From NCBI GenBank assembly GCA_035578155.1, contig JAPWDM010000071.1, positions 248,001-312,000 of the forward strand: 64,000 nucleotides of DNA, in the 5' to 3' direction. The position numbers and the translations under genes were made by a program. Of the stretch, positions 1-11,470 are shown piece by piece (the first letter of the stretch is position 1; each line of letters opens with the position of its first letter). The DNA is from Brachynemurus nebulosus (lineage: Eukaryota; Arthropoda; Insecta; Neuroptera; Myrmeleontidae). The notes beneath the pieces were generated by a model, which saw nothing but the letters and a program-made list of their open reading frames with translations, was not told where the DNA came from and did no database searches.

Positions 1-339
1 AAACATCTTGTATTTTTGTAAGTTCAGTAAGCTACAGTGTGTATGTACACCATTGGCCATAATTAGCTAAGCCATTTAATGATGATGATCTTTACCCCAC
101 TTTTTGCTAGAAGTAGTAATGCACTTTTATCATCATTGATTTGAAAGTGAACCCTAACTATTTACAAAATATAAATTATACTAATAAGCTATTTTAAAAC
201 AAACCTTATGAAAACCTTACATACGACAGTTTAACTTCAGAACCACTTATTGTGACATTATTACCCACTGTCAGTGTGTTAATATTAAAAATGAGTGTAT
301 GTTAACTAATATGTAATTTAAGAGGGTGACTCACCCCCT
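1..339. other. AT-rich sequence, nothing recognised
   Basis: No supported coding sequence, inverted repeat or tandem repeat was seen in this edge segment. It precedes a degenerate tandem repeat. Confidence 0.5.
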
Positions 340-1000
340 CTCCAATGTGGCTCAAACTGAATTTTGAAATTAAAAATTTCATTTCTACCTTATTTTAAAT
401 GTCTTAAACTATTTTCCATGAAGAAAAACTTCTTAAACTGCCCAAGTAGTACGACTATTCGACACAGTCACCCCCTAGTTAACTACCCCTAGACTTAATA
501 TTAGGACATTGAGCAAAAACAGGTCAATTAGATTTTTCGACGTAGATTTCAAATCTGTAAACAAAATTTTTATATTGTTTAATTTTCACCCCCAGCCACC
601 CCTGTTGACACAATTTGAACAAATTGCATACCAATAGATAGCTCTTTAAAAAAGAGCAATATCGCCAATTTAAACTTTTGCTCTATCTATTACCGTTTTC
701 GAGATATTTAAAAAATTAAATTTTTACCCCAATTTTTGGAGGGCGATTTCCCCCCTTCAAACCGTTTTTCCGCCGATAAAGAAAAATACGTGTTGCTTAT
801 TTTTTAGTGTTCTACAACATATCTAAGTTTCATCAAAATCGATAGGTCCGGCCTCGAGACGTTTACTTGTTAGTAGCGAAGTTAGATCGGATTGTACACC
901 AATATAGATAGTTCTAATAATAAGAGTTCTAGCAGCAACTTGAACTTTATCTCAATTTTTTACCGCTTCCAGATAGATAGTTGAAAAAATTAAATTAACA
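340..1000. repeat. Degenerate tandem repeat, period about 266 bp
   Basis: A block around 603-740 (TTTGAAC, then GCATACCAATAGATAG, then a run ending in AAAAATTAAATT) recurs in diverged form around 880-1000 (GTACACCAATATAGATAG, then AAAAAATTAAATTA). C-rich runs such as CACCCCC separate the blocks. The phrase TGAACACATACCGATAGATA near 16748 looks like a third, dispersed relative. This resembles old non-coding repeat sequence of insect genomes. I cannot name the family. Confidence 0.4.
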
Positions 1001-1834
1001 ATATAAGTATTCTTGAATTTTGATAAAAATTTCCATTTTCTACGGACTATTTAATCTCTCAATTTATTATTTCAAACTGGTGTAAATTCCTAAAATTACA
1101 CTTTTAATCTAATTAAGGCCATTTTGAAACACAGGGACAGTAGCAAGTCTATATTTACAATGTGCATAATATCGGAAAAACTGGATTCCCTGTGAAAAGT
1201 TCAATTACTCTCAATAAATAACAGAACAATATTCTCTATATCAGCATACCGTAACAAATATATATTGTCCAATAAATTTTCATAGGTATTCTCTTCTTTC
1301 GGTACTAAACTACTTTTAATACCATAAATATATTTACATATTACTAAAACCAATAATAATATTTGACGTAACAAACAAACTCACAAATAAACAAGACAAC
1401 AATTGTGTATTATTCATTTCACAACGTTCCGCTGAACAACCGTATTTACAGTTATCATCAACATTTTATCATTACAGTACACAGTACCTACAGTATTGTA
1501 TCGATAAAATACATCTATAACAATAATATTTTATATTAAGTTGTCTAGGTCATGATAATCGTGTCATTACATCTGCATTTGCATGTAAATTTATTTGTTT
1601 TTCTTTATTTCGTTACTACACGATGATAAATCATATAGGTTCATACCGTAATACACTTTTATCCATAGATATACAAGATCCCAATTTCCTATTTCATAAC
1701 TACCGTGCCCGCTGCTGTCGCCGACAAATGACGTGGACACATACAACAAAACACGCATCATTTATATCTACACAAACATGCGAATGTGTGCTTATGCAAG
1801 ACATGATCATGTATGACTGAACATCTTGCATATA
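1001..1834. other. AT-rich sequence without a recognised feature
   Basis: No inverted ends or tandem units were found. A 65-codon reading frame at 1623-1820 has no recognisable domain and is not called. Confidence 0.5.
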
Positions 1835-2190
1835 CAGCCGACTCTTGTTAATTCGAAACTAGAGGGACTCTTTATTATCACAGGTAAGAATTTTAATTTC
1901 GTAAACATTTGCGATGAATGAACTTGAACTTGTCTCAAAATATACCTACTAACAATCTTTCTGTCTCATTCTCTCTGCAACTTTGAATTGTCGAGTGTTT
2001 GACACCGATGAGTTCGAACTAACGCGTCATTTTGTTACGTAGCAATGATTTTTTGGGTTCGAATTACCAAGTGCATAAAAATGTATTGATTTAGTTCGAA
2101 ATATAAAGAGATTTTGTAGGGAACTCGTGATAACTTTGAATTATAGAGAGGTTCGAATCATCGCATGTTTCAATTAACGAGAGTCGACTG
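1835..2190. mobile_element. Pogo/Tigger-like MITE, 356 bp, TA target duplication
   Basis: The ends are inverted copies. The left begins CAGCCGACTCTTGTTAATT and the right, read inward on the other strand, begins CAGTCGACTCTCGTTAATT. TA dinucleotides flank both ends (1833-1834 and 2191-2192), as expected for Tc1/mariner-type insertion. The core of the terminal motif, TTCGAA followed by a short AT word, recurs inside near 2010, 2057, 2095 and 2149. Ends of the CAGTYGACTCTCGTTA type are typical of pogo/Tigger elements. There is no coding capacity, so this is non-autonomous. Confidence 0.75.
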
Positions 2191-2193
2191 TAT

Positions 2194-2475
2194 ATAGTAT
2201 ATACTGTCATGGCCGACCTATGGGACTAACAATCAACAATTAAAAATATATTTATTTTAAAAAAGATATCCCTTTATTTTGAGAATTTTTACGCTTAAAT
2301 AGCACACACTACTTTTCTGTTTAAATTTCACGAGTTGATTAAAAAAACAATGACACTAAGAACGATGTGACGAACAGTAACAGACTAAATCAGAAGTGGT
2401 GTAAATTGCAACTCACTGCGCCTTACGAACAATAGATTTTTATATATACAGTGAATCTATAGTGATCTGTGCTTT
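2194..2475 (+). repeat. Dispersed repeat, copy 1 (partner at 42031-42347)
   Basis: This segment matches 42031-42347 in the same orientation. Shared landmarks are ATGGCCGAC near the start, AAGATATCCCTTTATTTTGA, and TTTAAATTTCACGAGTTGA. It starts at or just after the right end of the pogo-like MITE. No terminal repeats or reading frame were found. It may be an unclassified non-autonomous repeat or an old duplication. Confidence 0.6.
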
Positions 2476-3496
2476 TATCCATTCCATTGTCCTTTCTGGT
2501 ACGCATACCTAGATATTACATACGACGTTGTATGCTTGTTTAGTCATTGATAAATAATAATAACAATATTGCATTGTTTGTACATCAGTAAATATAATTT
2601 ATTAAGAGTGTTTATTTGATGTGTGGGATGCATGTTGAAGTAGGTACAACGCTCAACTTTCCCCCAAACTTTCATGGTATTTTTCTTTTTAATATTATTA
2701 TTTTATAATAAAATATAGGGTAACTTTTTTTTTAAACAGCTCTGCTCCAAATCGTGATTATTAGTAGAAAGTAAAGAAAAAAATATTTGTAAAAAAAATA
2801 AAAAAAAACTCCGGAAAATACGTTCCCGAAAATAGAGTTTTTCACAATTATGTGGATAAAATATTTCTTACTTTTATTTAATATTAAAATTAGCTTTTCA
2901 TTTTGTTGATAATATGATTATCTGAACCTTCTAGTTTTTATATGAGGTTAAAAATTTCAACAATAGTCATAAAAGAACAACATTGTCTCTTAAGTTGTGT
3001 AAGATCCGATACTGACTATTATAAAGTGGTTAAGTGCGGGTAGACAACCTCCGCGGTGACAGAAAGCACGCATTCATAAAGATTTCATTGTTAGAAACCA
3101 CGAAATTCTAAATACTGATTCAAACTATCACACTAAGAACCAAATTATCTATGACTTCTCATTTTTTGATATTATTTATAGCAATATTATCGCTTAATAG
3201 AACAGAACATTTTAAACTACTCATAAGTATATATAAAAACTGATCTTTGAAATCGCTAGCTCCATTTTTTTGGTATACTTTACTTTCAAAACTATCAAAA
3301 ATAAAACACCTTGTAAATGACAGCACATAGATGATCTATTATTAAAAAAAAAAAATTTAAAAATCAGCTAATCTGCCGCTCTATATTTTCCCTTTAACTG
3401 CTTAATTATCTTTTTGGCTGTTCGTATTAATTTACTGACTACATCTTGCTAGCAGGATAATTCAGTTGCCGTTGGAAAAATTTTCCTGATTTTAAA
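2476..3496. other. AT-rich sequence without a recognised feature
   Basis: Only short homopolymer runs (A and T tracts near 2720-2810 and 3344) were noticed. Confidence 0.5.
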
Positions 3497-4600
3497 ATAT
3501 TTTTTTTATTACTCATGCAGGAGAAATACTAACTTAACGCACACACTTTTTTTTGTACGCAAAATAGCTGTTTGCCCACTGTACTCTTCCCGCATACTTT
3601 CCGCACGCAAATTGACAATAAAACGCGCAAAATTTAATCAAAACACGCAAAGCCGCCTCTTGATTTTTCATTTAATAAATATGGGTAACTTCAAAAATGT
3701 AAACTTTACCGCACTGATGCAGCATCATGACTTTTCTGATACGTCTAATACTACATGATGCGCTGCTGATGCTCTCTTGAAAGTTGATGCACATTAGATG
3801 CTTTTCAACGGGATATTGGCATCATTTAGCCACTGATTTGGCTATAGATAAGACAGACAATGTAGCATGATAGACTATAGATAATATAAAGATACAGTCC
3901 TTGTATAGGTATATTATCTTTGAATTTCAACTTGAACTTACTTGAAATTGAAAATATTGAAATTATTTGAATAAAAAATATTACATACCTATTTTGAGTG
4001 CAAGATGTATTTAAATAGTTTTAACAATTTATTTTAATTAATATTTAATAGTTTTAACAATTTTAATCAAAGGTAATCTTTTTCAACAATTTGTTTTTCG
4101 GAATTATTCCTGTTGGTGTTAATACCTACATAATATGGCAAGTAGTTATAATTCTACATTATACACATGACATGCATCTCGGACGCGCATCACCAAATTT
4201 CTTGATGCATTGTTTTGACGCATCAAATGCAAAAATGAACTTTTGATGTTTCGTTGTGATGCGTCTGATGCGTTTTTGAACTTTTGGCTCTGCAGTGATG
4301 CATTTTTGAAGTTAGCCTATTTCATAATTATTTCTATAGAGACCACCAATAAAGTAATTTAAACAATATTTAATTCAGAAAAAAAGACAAACACCCAAAA
4401 TTATTATTTTAAAAAGTAATAAAAAATAGTAATAATAATAGAAAAAAGTATGTGAAATTCGTAATAAAAAATAATATATGCAACTCGTGCAGGATTGTCG
4501 ATTGCCTACTCGAACGAATGAACGCTCAACTTTGTTCTCGTGGGTAATCGGCAACTTCCCGCACCTATTGCATAATATACTTTTTTCTTTTTAGTTGATA
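3497..4600 (+). repeat. Dispersed repeat interrupted by an insertion (partner at 30440-30775)
   Basis: Two separated pieces match the reverse complement of 30440-30775. One is about 3497-3546 (TTATTACTCATGCAGGAGAA). The other is about 4360-4575 (TTAATTCAGAAAAAAAGAC, TATGTGAAATTCGTAAT, and TTCCCGCACCTATTGCATAA). The sequence between them is absent from the other copy and contains the GATGC-rich element. Near 4495-4552 the copy holds an inverted pair related to TTGTCGATTGCC. Confidence 0.6.
3683..4317. mobile_element. GATGC-rich element with 17-bp inverted ends
   Basis: The left end GGGTAACTTCAAAAATG matches the right end read on the other strand, GGCTAACTTCAAAAATG, at 16 of 17 positions. The trinucleotide TAT flanks both sides. 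The outer few hundred bases on both sides are rich in GATGC words (for example GATGCGTCTGATGCG near 4258), mostly spaced as short degenerate direct repeats. There is no coding sequence. The superfamily is undetermined, and the 3-bp TAT flank is not the usual PIF target. Confidence 0.6.
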
Positions 4601-5213
4601 AATTTTGCTATTCAATAAACACTAAACTGTTGCTCAAATAATTTATTTCCTAACATAAATGCAATTTTCGTACGTTAGGTCAGTCACTTCCTTCAACTAA
4701 TGTTCATAAGAGACCATTATCCAAAATTATACACAATTAAATTTCCGTTCATGCTGTTGTATTTGGACTGCCATTATAAATTATAATAAACCAAAAATGT
4801 ATTAACCTCGAAGTGAATAAATAAAAGAACACACGTTCAATTATGTAAATTTAAGTACATTGTTGTGATTTTATCGGTGTCAAAAAGATTCAGTTCCATT
4901 TGAATTCTTCGGATGTTAAAATAACAGTTAAAACATTAAATAAAGTGACCTCAACATATAACAAAACAGTGGTGCATAATCGGCATAGCAGAGCACAAGC
5001 ATTAACGATATACATACACATAAATGCACACCAACATGCAAATAAGTATACAATGTGTCTTAAGCTACCAAGGATATTCAAATTTTAAAATAGAATAAAA
5101 TAATTATCGTAAATAATCGTGTATTTTCATACACTTACCGCTGCTGATGAAAATGCTGGAAAGTTATATTTCCTCAATGTTTGTTTAGGTATATCTACGG
5201 AAACTACGAAATA
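4601..5213. other. AT-rich sequence without a recognised feature
   Basis: Short overlapping reading frames on both strands at 4890-5088 are chance openings of the same interval. No repeat was identified. Confidence 0.45.
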
Positions 5214-5997
5214 ACAGTGCGGGAAGTAAATAATAGTGCGAGAAGTAAGATTAGCTTAAAAACATTTTATATTGGCCGTAAAATGATTCCGATAAAATGG
5301 AAGAAAGGTATGAAAACAGATACAAAATTTTTAATAAATTGTTGAACAAACTTTTAAAATAGTAATAAAATACGAAAACAAATCTAGTGCACGGAGAGAA
5401 AATTCCTATCAAAATTACTGTGCTCAGACTACAATCGACGTGTAACAGGCGAACATATCCAATTTTTGTACGGTAAAATTATAAAAATTACAATAATATA
5501 ACTATAATCTTTTTATAATTTTACCGTACAAAAATTGGATATGTTCGCCTGATAGACGTCGATTGTAGTATGAGCACAGTAATTTTTATAGGAATTTTCT
5601 CTCCGTGTGGCAATAAAGATATTAACAATATTGTACAAATCAGTGAAAATTCGAATATTATTTCCATTCTATTGGCTAGGTGCACAACATCTAAGGTCAT
5701 ATGCACCATTTTTGGTGAATTGCTATGGTCTTTTTGGTAATGATAGTATGATAACTGTAAATAAATGTTCCTCAGTTAGTTGCGAAGTCACCATCTGCCA
5801 GATAGAAAAATCTGAGTTACTTAACTACTAGATCAGAACTTCAGGCCAGCCGAATATTAATAAATTAAATTTTATAATATTGTTCAAACTATATCTTTCA
5901 GTCTTAATATAAATAAATAATTACAGTTATTTTTAAACTAATTTTATTTCCCGTACTGTTATTTACTTACCGCACTGTTGTGTACTTCCCGCACTGC
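5214..5997. mobile_element. TA-flanked element with iterated GTGCGGGAAGTA ends
   Basis: The left end ACAGTGCGGGAAGTA and the right end (other strand) GCAGTGCGGGAAGTA are inverted copies flanked by TA at 5212-5213 and 5998-5999. The terminal motif is iterated. The left side has a second diverged copy (TAGTGCGAGAAGTAAG) and the right side has two more (CAGTGCGGTAAGTAAAT and CAGTACGGGAAATAAA). The interior carries a separate foldback element at 5390-5607. No transposase is present. The TA flank suggests a Tc1/mariner-type family. Confidence 0.65.
5390..5607. mobile_element. Foldback MITE with about 100-bp arms
   Basis: Nearly the whole 218 bp forms a hairpin. The left arm from CACGGAGAGAAAATTCCTAT is repeated in reverse complement, ending AATTTTCTCTCCGTG. 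The arms contain ACTACAATCGACGT and GGCGAACATATCCAATTTTT and differ at a few positions. The spacer is about 20 bp of AT-rich sequence. It sits inside the GTGCGGGAAGTA element, so it inserted later. A clear target duplication was not found. Confidence 0.75.
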
Positions 5998-6957
5998 TAT
6001 TTTTGGTTACTATCGGTATAAACAAACGTTCGAAAAATTTAACTTACTACCATTATCAACAGCATCGGTAAATATATGAAAATTATGAGACAGTTTTCAA
6101 TAATTTCAAAACGTTGATTGATGTACTAAATGTAAACATATGTGAGAATTTTTTTAACCTTACCTACTGTTGGTAGCTCGATACACCTTGTCGGTACGCA
6201 CATGCATACCTATATACATTTAAAACAAACACATTTAAATAATAAAACTATATTATTATTGCAATGTTTGTAATATGTGCGATAAAATTATATGTTTCCA
6301 CAAATGATAATTATCATGTTCTTCAATAGTATTTATATAGGTTCAAATGTGTATATAGTATCTATGTATGAATGAACGAGAACGTTCTATATATAGCTTC
6401 CAAATTAATTCTGTAAATGTGCAGTTATAATCAAAACAGTTACGAGCGGGAAGCAATTTTCCAGTTCTTATTTACCAAATTATAATGTACACGTTTTTTT
6501 TTTTTTAAAGATTTTTTCAAAATTTGTAATTGTAGGTAAAATATTTTCTAACGAAATATAACAGCATTTGTTCCCGTATATGTACGTTGCGTTGGCCTAA
6601 AAATTTATGGAAAATTTATCTGAGAATTTTCATCTAAGGGGGACCACTAGTGTGACCGCCTGAAAAAAGAAAAGTGATATTTGCTTTATTTTCAAAATAA
6701 GTACGTATACAAATTATGTCCTACAATAATTATACTCACATTTGCTCAAAAATTGACATTACATTATTTCATTAAATTTCACCCGTCTCGCCCTTATTAC
6801 CTGCTTCAAAAAAATGCCTAGAAACTGGCTTTACGCTTTGTCTAGTAGTGTAATATAATAGTGTTCATTGGTCTGTGGTTAAAACTGACATAACTTAGTA
6901 TCATATTCTGTATAATAATTTTCCCAGTGCCGCCACCATATTTTTGTCATACGTATA
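5998..6957. other. AT-rich sequence without a recognised feature
   Basis: A T tract lies near 6496-6505. No inverted ends or coding signal were seen. Confidence 0.45.
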
Positions 6958-7146
6958 AAGCTGAGCGTCCACTAGGTCGGAAACGCAGCGCGGGTTCTTA
7001 CATCAATAAAATCTCCGGCGGGGGGGGGGGGCGGTACCGTGCTGCTCTATCGACCTAGTGGACGAACCTGCATTTATTCAGATGTATTTATCTCCGAGAG
7101 CGGAACTGTGCCGCACCGCGTTTCCCACCTAGTGAACGCTCAGCTT
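6958..7146. mobile_element. Short GC-rich MITE, 189 bp, TA target duplication
   Basis: The left end AAGCTGAGCGTCCACTAGG is matched on the other strand by AAGCTGAGCGTTCACTAGG, and similarity continues into GGAAACGC. TA lies on both sides (6956-6957 and 7147-7148). A G run (about 7020-7031) and a second, inner CGACCTAGTGGACG at about 7060 are also present, so the terminal motif occurs three times. GC content is well above the surroundings. It is non-coding. Confidence 0.7.
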
Positions 7147-7634
7147 TACACTATCAAAAGTATTACTATTATTTTTGATACTTTTTCACCACTATGTTCA
7201 AACGTTGACGCTTTTTCTAAAATCACAATTATAATTCGCAACATTTATATCAATTTACGACCTATATGTACATCGATCTTTGTAGTGTTGTGTGTGTGTG
7301 TGTGCATGTTTAAAGTCATGATGAAATGTTCAACCAATGTCCATTTATGGCAAACATAACAGCCACATAGCCAGCCACATATCAATTGTATTTTTGAATT
7401 ACAAAACAGAGTGACATTCTTATTTACATACGTACGTACTTTTTAATTCCATCATAAATGTAACTGTTTACATGTTTCTATGAAATTATTTTAATTATTT
7501 TACATTTACATACATTAATATAGGCATTTACATATACACACATGTAATTATGGCGCATGTGTCCCTAATATAATAGCATAGATTCATATATGTGATTAAA
7601 AATAAAAGTAATACATAGAGGTAGAGGTAATTAG
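7147..7634. other. AT-rich sequence with a short GT microsatellite
   Basis: An uninterrupted GT run lies at about 7289-7304. Nothing else was recognised. Confidence 0.5.
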
Positions 7635-8804
7635 AGGTATGTTCCAACAAACACTAGAATTTCCAGTTCGAGTGAATCCAGTATTTTAAATTCGATAATG
7701 TCATTTGAAGGTCAAATCACATTCAATTGAGAACTCCAGTTCGGTATTCATATATGTAGGAACGTTTATATTAATTCTTAGGCATTTCAAAAGATGTCTC
7801 TACTAAAGACTTGAGTTATGTATTCCATACCTTCTATACTATGAAGAATATTTATAAATAATATATCCACTAAAAAATTATTATGTACTTTAAAATACCT
7901 TAATTTAACCCTTTGCGCTTATAATACATGTACAGCATGACAAGGTGGTTTGTCCATTAACTCTACCATATTTAAAGGTGTTTTGTCTGTTGGATCATAA
8001 GAAATGTTCCACATGACACACTGAATGTTGAACTGTAATGACTGTTCATACTTCACATTACATGAATATTTTATTTAATAACTGCAAACACATTCATTTA
8101 TTAGAAAAATTGTAAATAAAATAATACAAAATCACGTTGAATTATCTTTTTAAAATTAAAAACTAATAAAAATAGTATTGAGGACGTATTTAGCGCATTT
8201 AGTATTCAACTTTGGGGAAACAAGGTTAGAACGTCAAAAGAATCCGTCAAAAAAAGAACGTCGGTCGTTGTCATGTACTACATGTCTTACCAGCCTATTT
8301 ACAACTCACTTTTTTTTTTGCTTGAGTGCAAAGAGTTAAATTTAAATAAAAAGTACGAACTATTTTGTTACTTTACTCCGTATTTTACTTTATTACTTAC
8401 TAAAATAATATAAATATTTATAAAATAAATAATTAAAATACACCTGTTTACTAATTTAAAAAAAAACCTATTATAGCAATTAAACAAAGTCAAAAATTTG
8501 AAATCTGTCTTTTGACAGAACAATTTAAACTTAAAAATTGTCAGTTTATTATTTTAAATTATAAGGTTAAAAATTAAATTTTCGTTAATACGCATGTCTA
8601 GGATTTGAAATACTTACTCTGAAGTAAGAATTTTAAAAATCAATTCCGGTGAGTTCAGAATTAGATTTAAATACTTGTTGGAACAAAGAATTTCAAATTG
8701 TGTGTAAACTGGAATTACAATTCTGCCCAGTTGGAACAGTAAAGTCAACTATGCGCATGCTCATTAAAACGAGAATAAATTCGAGTGTTTGTTGGAACAT
8801 ACCT
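7635..8804. mobile_element. TIR element AGGTATGTTCCAACAAACAC with TTAG flanks
   Basis: The left end AGGTATGTTCCAACAAACAC is exactly matched by the right end on the other strand, with further agreement into GAATTT. TTAG is present immediately outside both ends (7631-7634 and 8805-8808). Diverged copies of TGTTGGAACA occur internally near 8680. The superfamily is unresolved, because a 4-bp TTAG duplication does not by itself assign one. A piggyBac-like MITE is nested inside at 7909-8335. Confidence 0.65.
7909..8335. mobile_element. piggyBac-like MITE, 427 bp, TTAA target duplication
   Basis: TTAA flanks both ends (7905-7908 and 8336-8339). The left end CCCTTTGCGCTTATAATAC pairs with the right end CTCTTTGCACTCAAGC read on the other strand. 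A second matched block follows, ACATGTACAGCATGACAA against ACATGTAGTACATGACAA. TTAA followed by CCCTTTG is the typical piggyBac start. No transposase is present. It lies inside the TTAG-flanked element and is therefore younger. Confidence 0.75.
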
Positions 8805-9931
8805 TTAGCACAGTTAAGTGTAACTGACAAAGAAAAGATATAAAAGTAAGAACAATAGACAGTGTTAGAATGATTTATACATGTAAGATTTCAAAAAAGA
8901 GATTATCAATTCGCACTCGTATATGTATGTGAAAGAATGTAAAAGTATCGACTGTATTTAAAAACAGAGTTTCAAGAAAAACGCGTTTAAAATTTGACGA
9001 TTAGCCATTTTGAAACAAAAAATGATAAAAGTAAAATTGTTAATCAGACTGAAATTATCGTTTTTTGAACATGTGCCTAAAATTTCAGTCAATTCAAGTG
9101 GAGATACATTTAAGTGGAGATTGCCATTTGATTCCTACACATTTAGTAGACTTCCCTCTGTAAATAAAACTTCTTCAGGGTCTAGTCGACTTTCCGTTGC
9201 ATAATAATGTAAAAATACATATTTTAGTTGTCTATAGCTTTACCTGCTATAACTTCTGAAATTCCTCAAATCAATATAAGAAACTTGAACTATTTCTTTA
9301 AGCAAAAAGAAAAAAAGGAAAAAATGATATTTTGAAACTTTCACTCCATATTCTGATTCTTTAATGCCAAATTCGTTAGCTTCTCACAGTGTATACCCAC
9401 CACTCGATCCACCTTTCAATTTTATATGTACAAATATTCTTGTGCGAGAAAACATATGCAGAACCTCAAGCAAAATTAAAATTTTTTCATTAAATTGAAA
9501 TTTTTCTGATTTGTTAATTAAAACGTTTAACTTTTTTTTTAAAAAAAAAAAAAGAAAATGTTTCAAAAGTATTTTTTAATAATCTAGACACGTTGAATGT
9601 GAAAATTAAATGAAAATTGAAATTATTTTTCATTCATTTTATTTAAAAATAAAGTAATACCTATTATTATAACACATACTTGTATAGGAAAGGTGCTATT
9701 TAAAACAATATCAGAATAATGACACACAGAAATATTTGGATTGGAACCTTTTTTTATGGGGTCCTTTTTATGCGATTTAAAAAAAAAAATGGTCAATAAA
9801 AGACATAATGTGAACCAAAATCAACAGAAAATAAGAAACTTAAACATTAGCTATAATAACTTTTTTATAAAATATTTTTTAATGATTTTTAAGCATTTCT
9901 TTTTTGTGATTTTTAAGCATTAATGGAAAAT
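8805..9931. other. AT-rich sequence without a recognised feature
   Basis: A T-run followed directly by an A-run occurs near 9531-9555. Reading frames here are short and carry no recognisable domain. Confidence 0.45.
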
Positions 9932-10406
9932 TTACATGGCATAATTTACAGTCCAAAAAAAAATTGTATAATTAAGGTATAAGTCTATGTTTTTAATATG
10001 TAATATAATGCGGCAACTATACCAACTTTACATGGGGAATCTCTCCTTTTTGTTGGGATAGATGCCGCAGGTTGCTATAGCACGCATAGTGCGGAATTAT
10101 AACCTAAAATTTTATACAGTACTTTTAAAATATACCTAAATTAATAACAAAACTCATTTTCATTAAAACAATGAAATATACATTCTTAAATTCTAATGAA
10201 TTGAATGCTTGATGAAATATTATGTTAAAAAATTTACTTTTCAATAATAAAAAGTTGGATAATTACTAAACTGACGGTTTAATCATAAATATTACCAAAT
10301 ACAACTTAAATAAGTAACTTATTTTAAACATATAATCCATTAATAGCGCTATCTATCAATCAACGGACGAACTATGGCTACTGCGGCATCTCTCCCGCAC
10401 TTACCC
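9932..10406. mobile_element. Pogo-like family 1, truncated copy A
   Basis: This copy matches the right half of the longer copy at 43134-44005 in the same orientation. It starts in the region that corresponds to the transposase start codon (TTTACATGGCATAATTTACAG without the final G) and ends in CTCTCCCGCACTTACCC, followed by TA at 10407-10408. It contains the inner pair GGAATCTCTCC and GATAGATGCCGCA around the word TTTTTGTTGGGA. The other terminus is absent. Confidence 0.8.
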
Positions 10407-11470
10407 TATACATATTTTGGTTGATACTTATCTTTTTTTTGAAAATTGAAATTTTATGCTATTTTTCTCATACATTATTGCGCCTATATCAATCACATTT
10501 TTAAGAAACGGAATTACATGGCGTATCACACGGTCCAACATTCATCATTCTGACATGGTCCTTGTTGTATATATATTGTCGATCATCAATACTAATATGT
10601 CTTCTGCTGTAACAAGTGTCTACATGTGAAGTTAACGATCGCAATTTAACAAAAATAATATAAAATACATAATATTATATATTGTATCAGTGTATGTAAT
10701 CTCAGCTGTAATATAATATTATATAAATTGTTCAACTTTTCAACGGCTCCATCCATATATTTGTTCTGTCCATTTAATATGAGCGTAATCGTAATGTGGA
10801 CCGAACCGTTTGTTTTATCAAAAAGAAAAAAAAATTATTAATGACATCTTCGCTCACGTACATAGTAAATACATTTAAAAACTCACATAAGACCTTTTTC
10901 GCAAATACCTTCTCTTCACATATTATCATATCTTGCAAGTAAATTGTAACGGTAACTAAAAGTTGTTCGATGATACGTAAAATTTCAAGTTGCAAATAAA
11001 ATATTTCGCAAGAAATACCTACATATACTGGGAACTTTCATAAATGATTACGTCAAATTTATGATTGATCTAATATATGTATCAGATGCGCAAACAGTAC
11101 TTTGGAAAAAAAATGTCGGTCCGAAATATATTGCAATAAATAAATGCGAGGAAGATTAACAGTAAGGTATTTCAGGTCTCAATTTTTATTTCATCGGAAG
11201 ATTTTTTGATACGTGAAAAAGACCGTTGTCTTACAAGTGTAACCTGTTTTGATTACTTTTTATCACTACATTAACTGCCATTCTTAACATTGTAAATATT
11301 ACAAAAAATAAACTACAGCTGGAACAATTATCGCTAAAAAACAACTAAGATTGTATATCAAAGTAGCTTTAACGTCTTCAATTTAGACCGAGTCTAGAAC
11401 CCAACGCTCAAAATATCGTACACTTGTGACGATACGTAATCGATATTGAATCCGAGTAAAGTAAATTTAA
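10407..11470. other. AT-rich sequence without a recognised feature
   Basis: No paired ends, tandem units or coding signals were detected between the pogo-like copy and the PIF/Harbinger element. Confidence 0.45.

Noticed and set aside
2140..2165. GAGGTTCGAATC resembling a tRNA B box
   Set aside because: It is one of the iterated motifs of the pogo-like MITE. No A box, acceptor stem or cloverleaf can be drawn.
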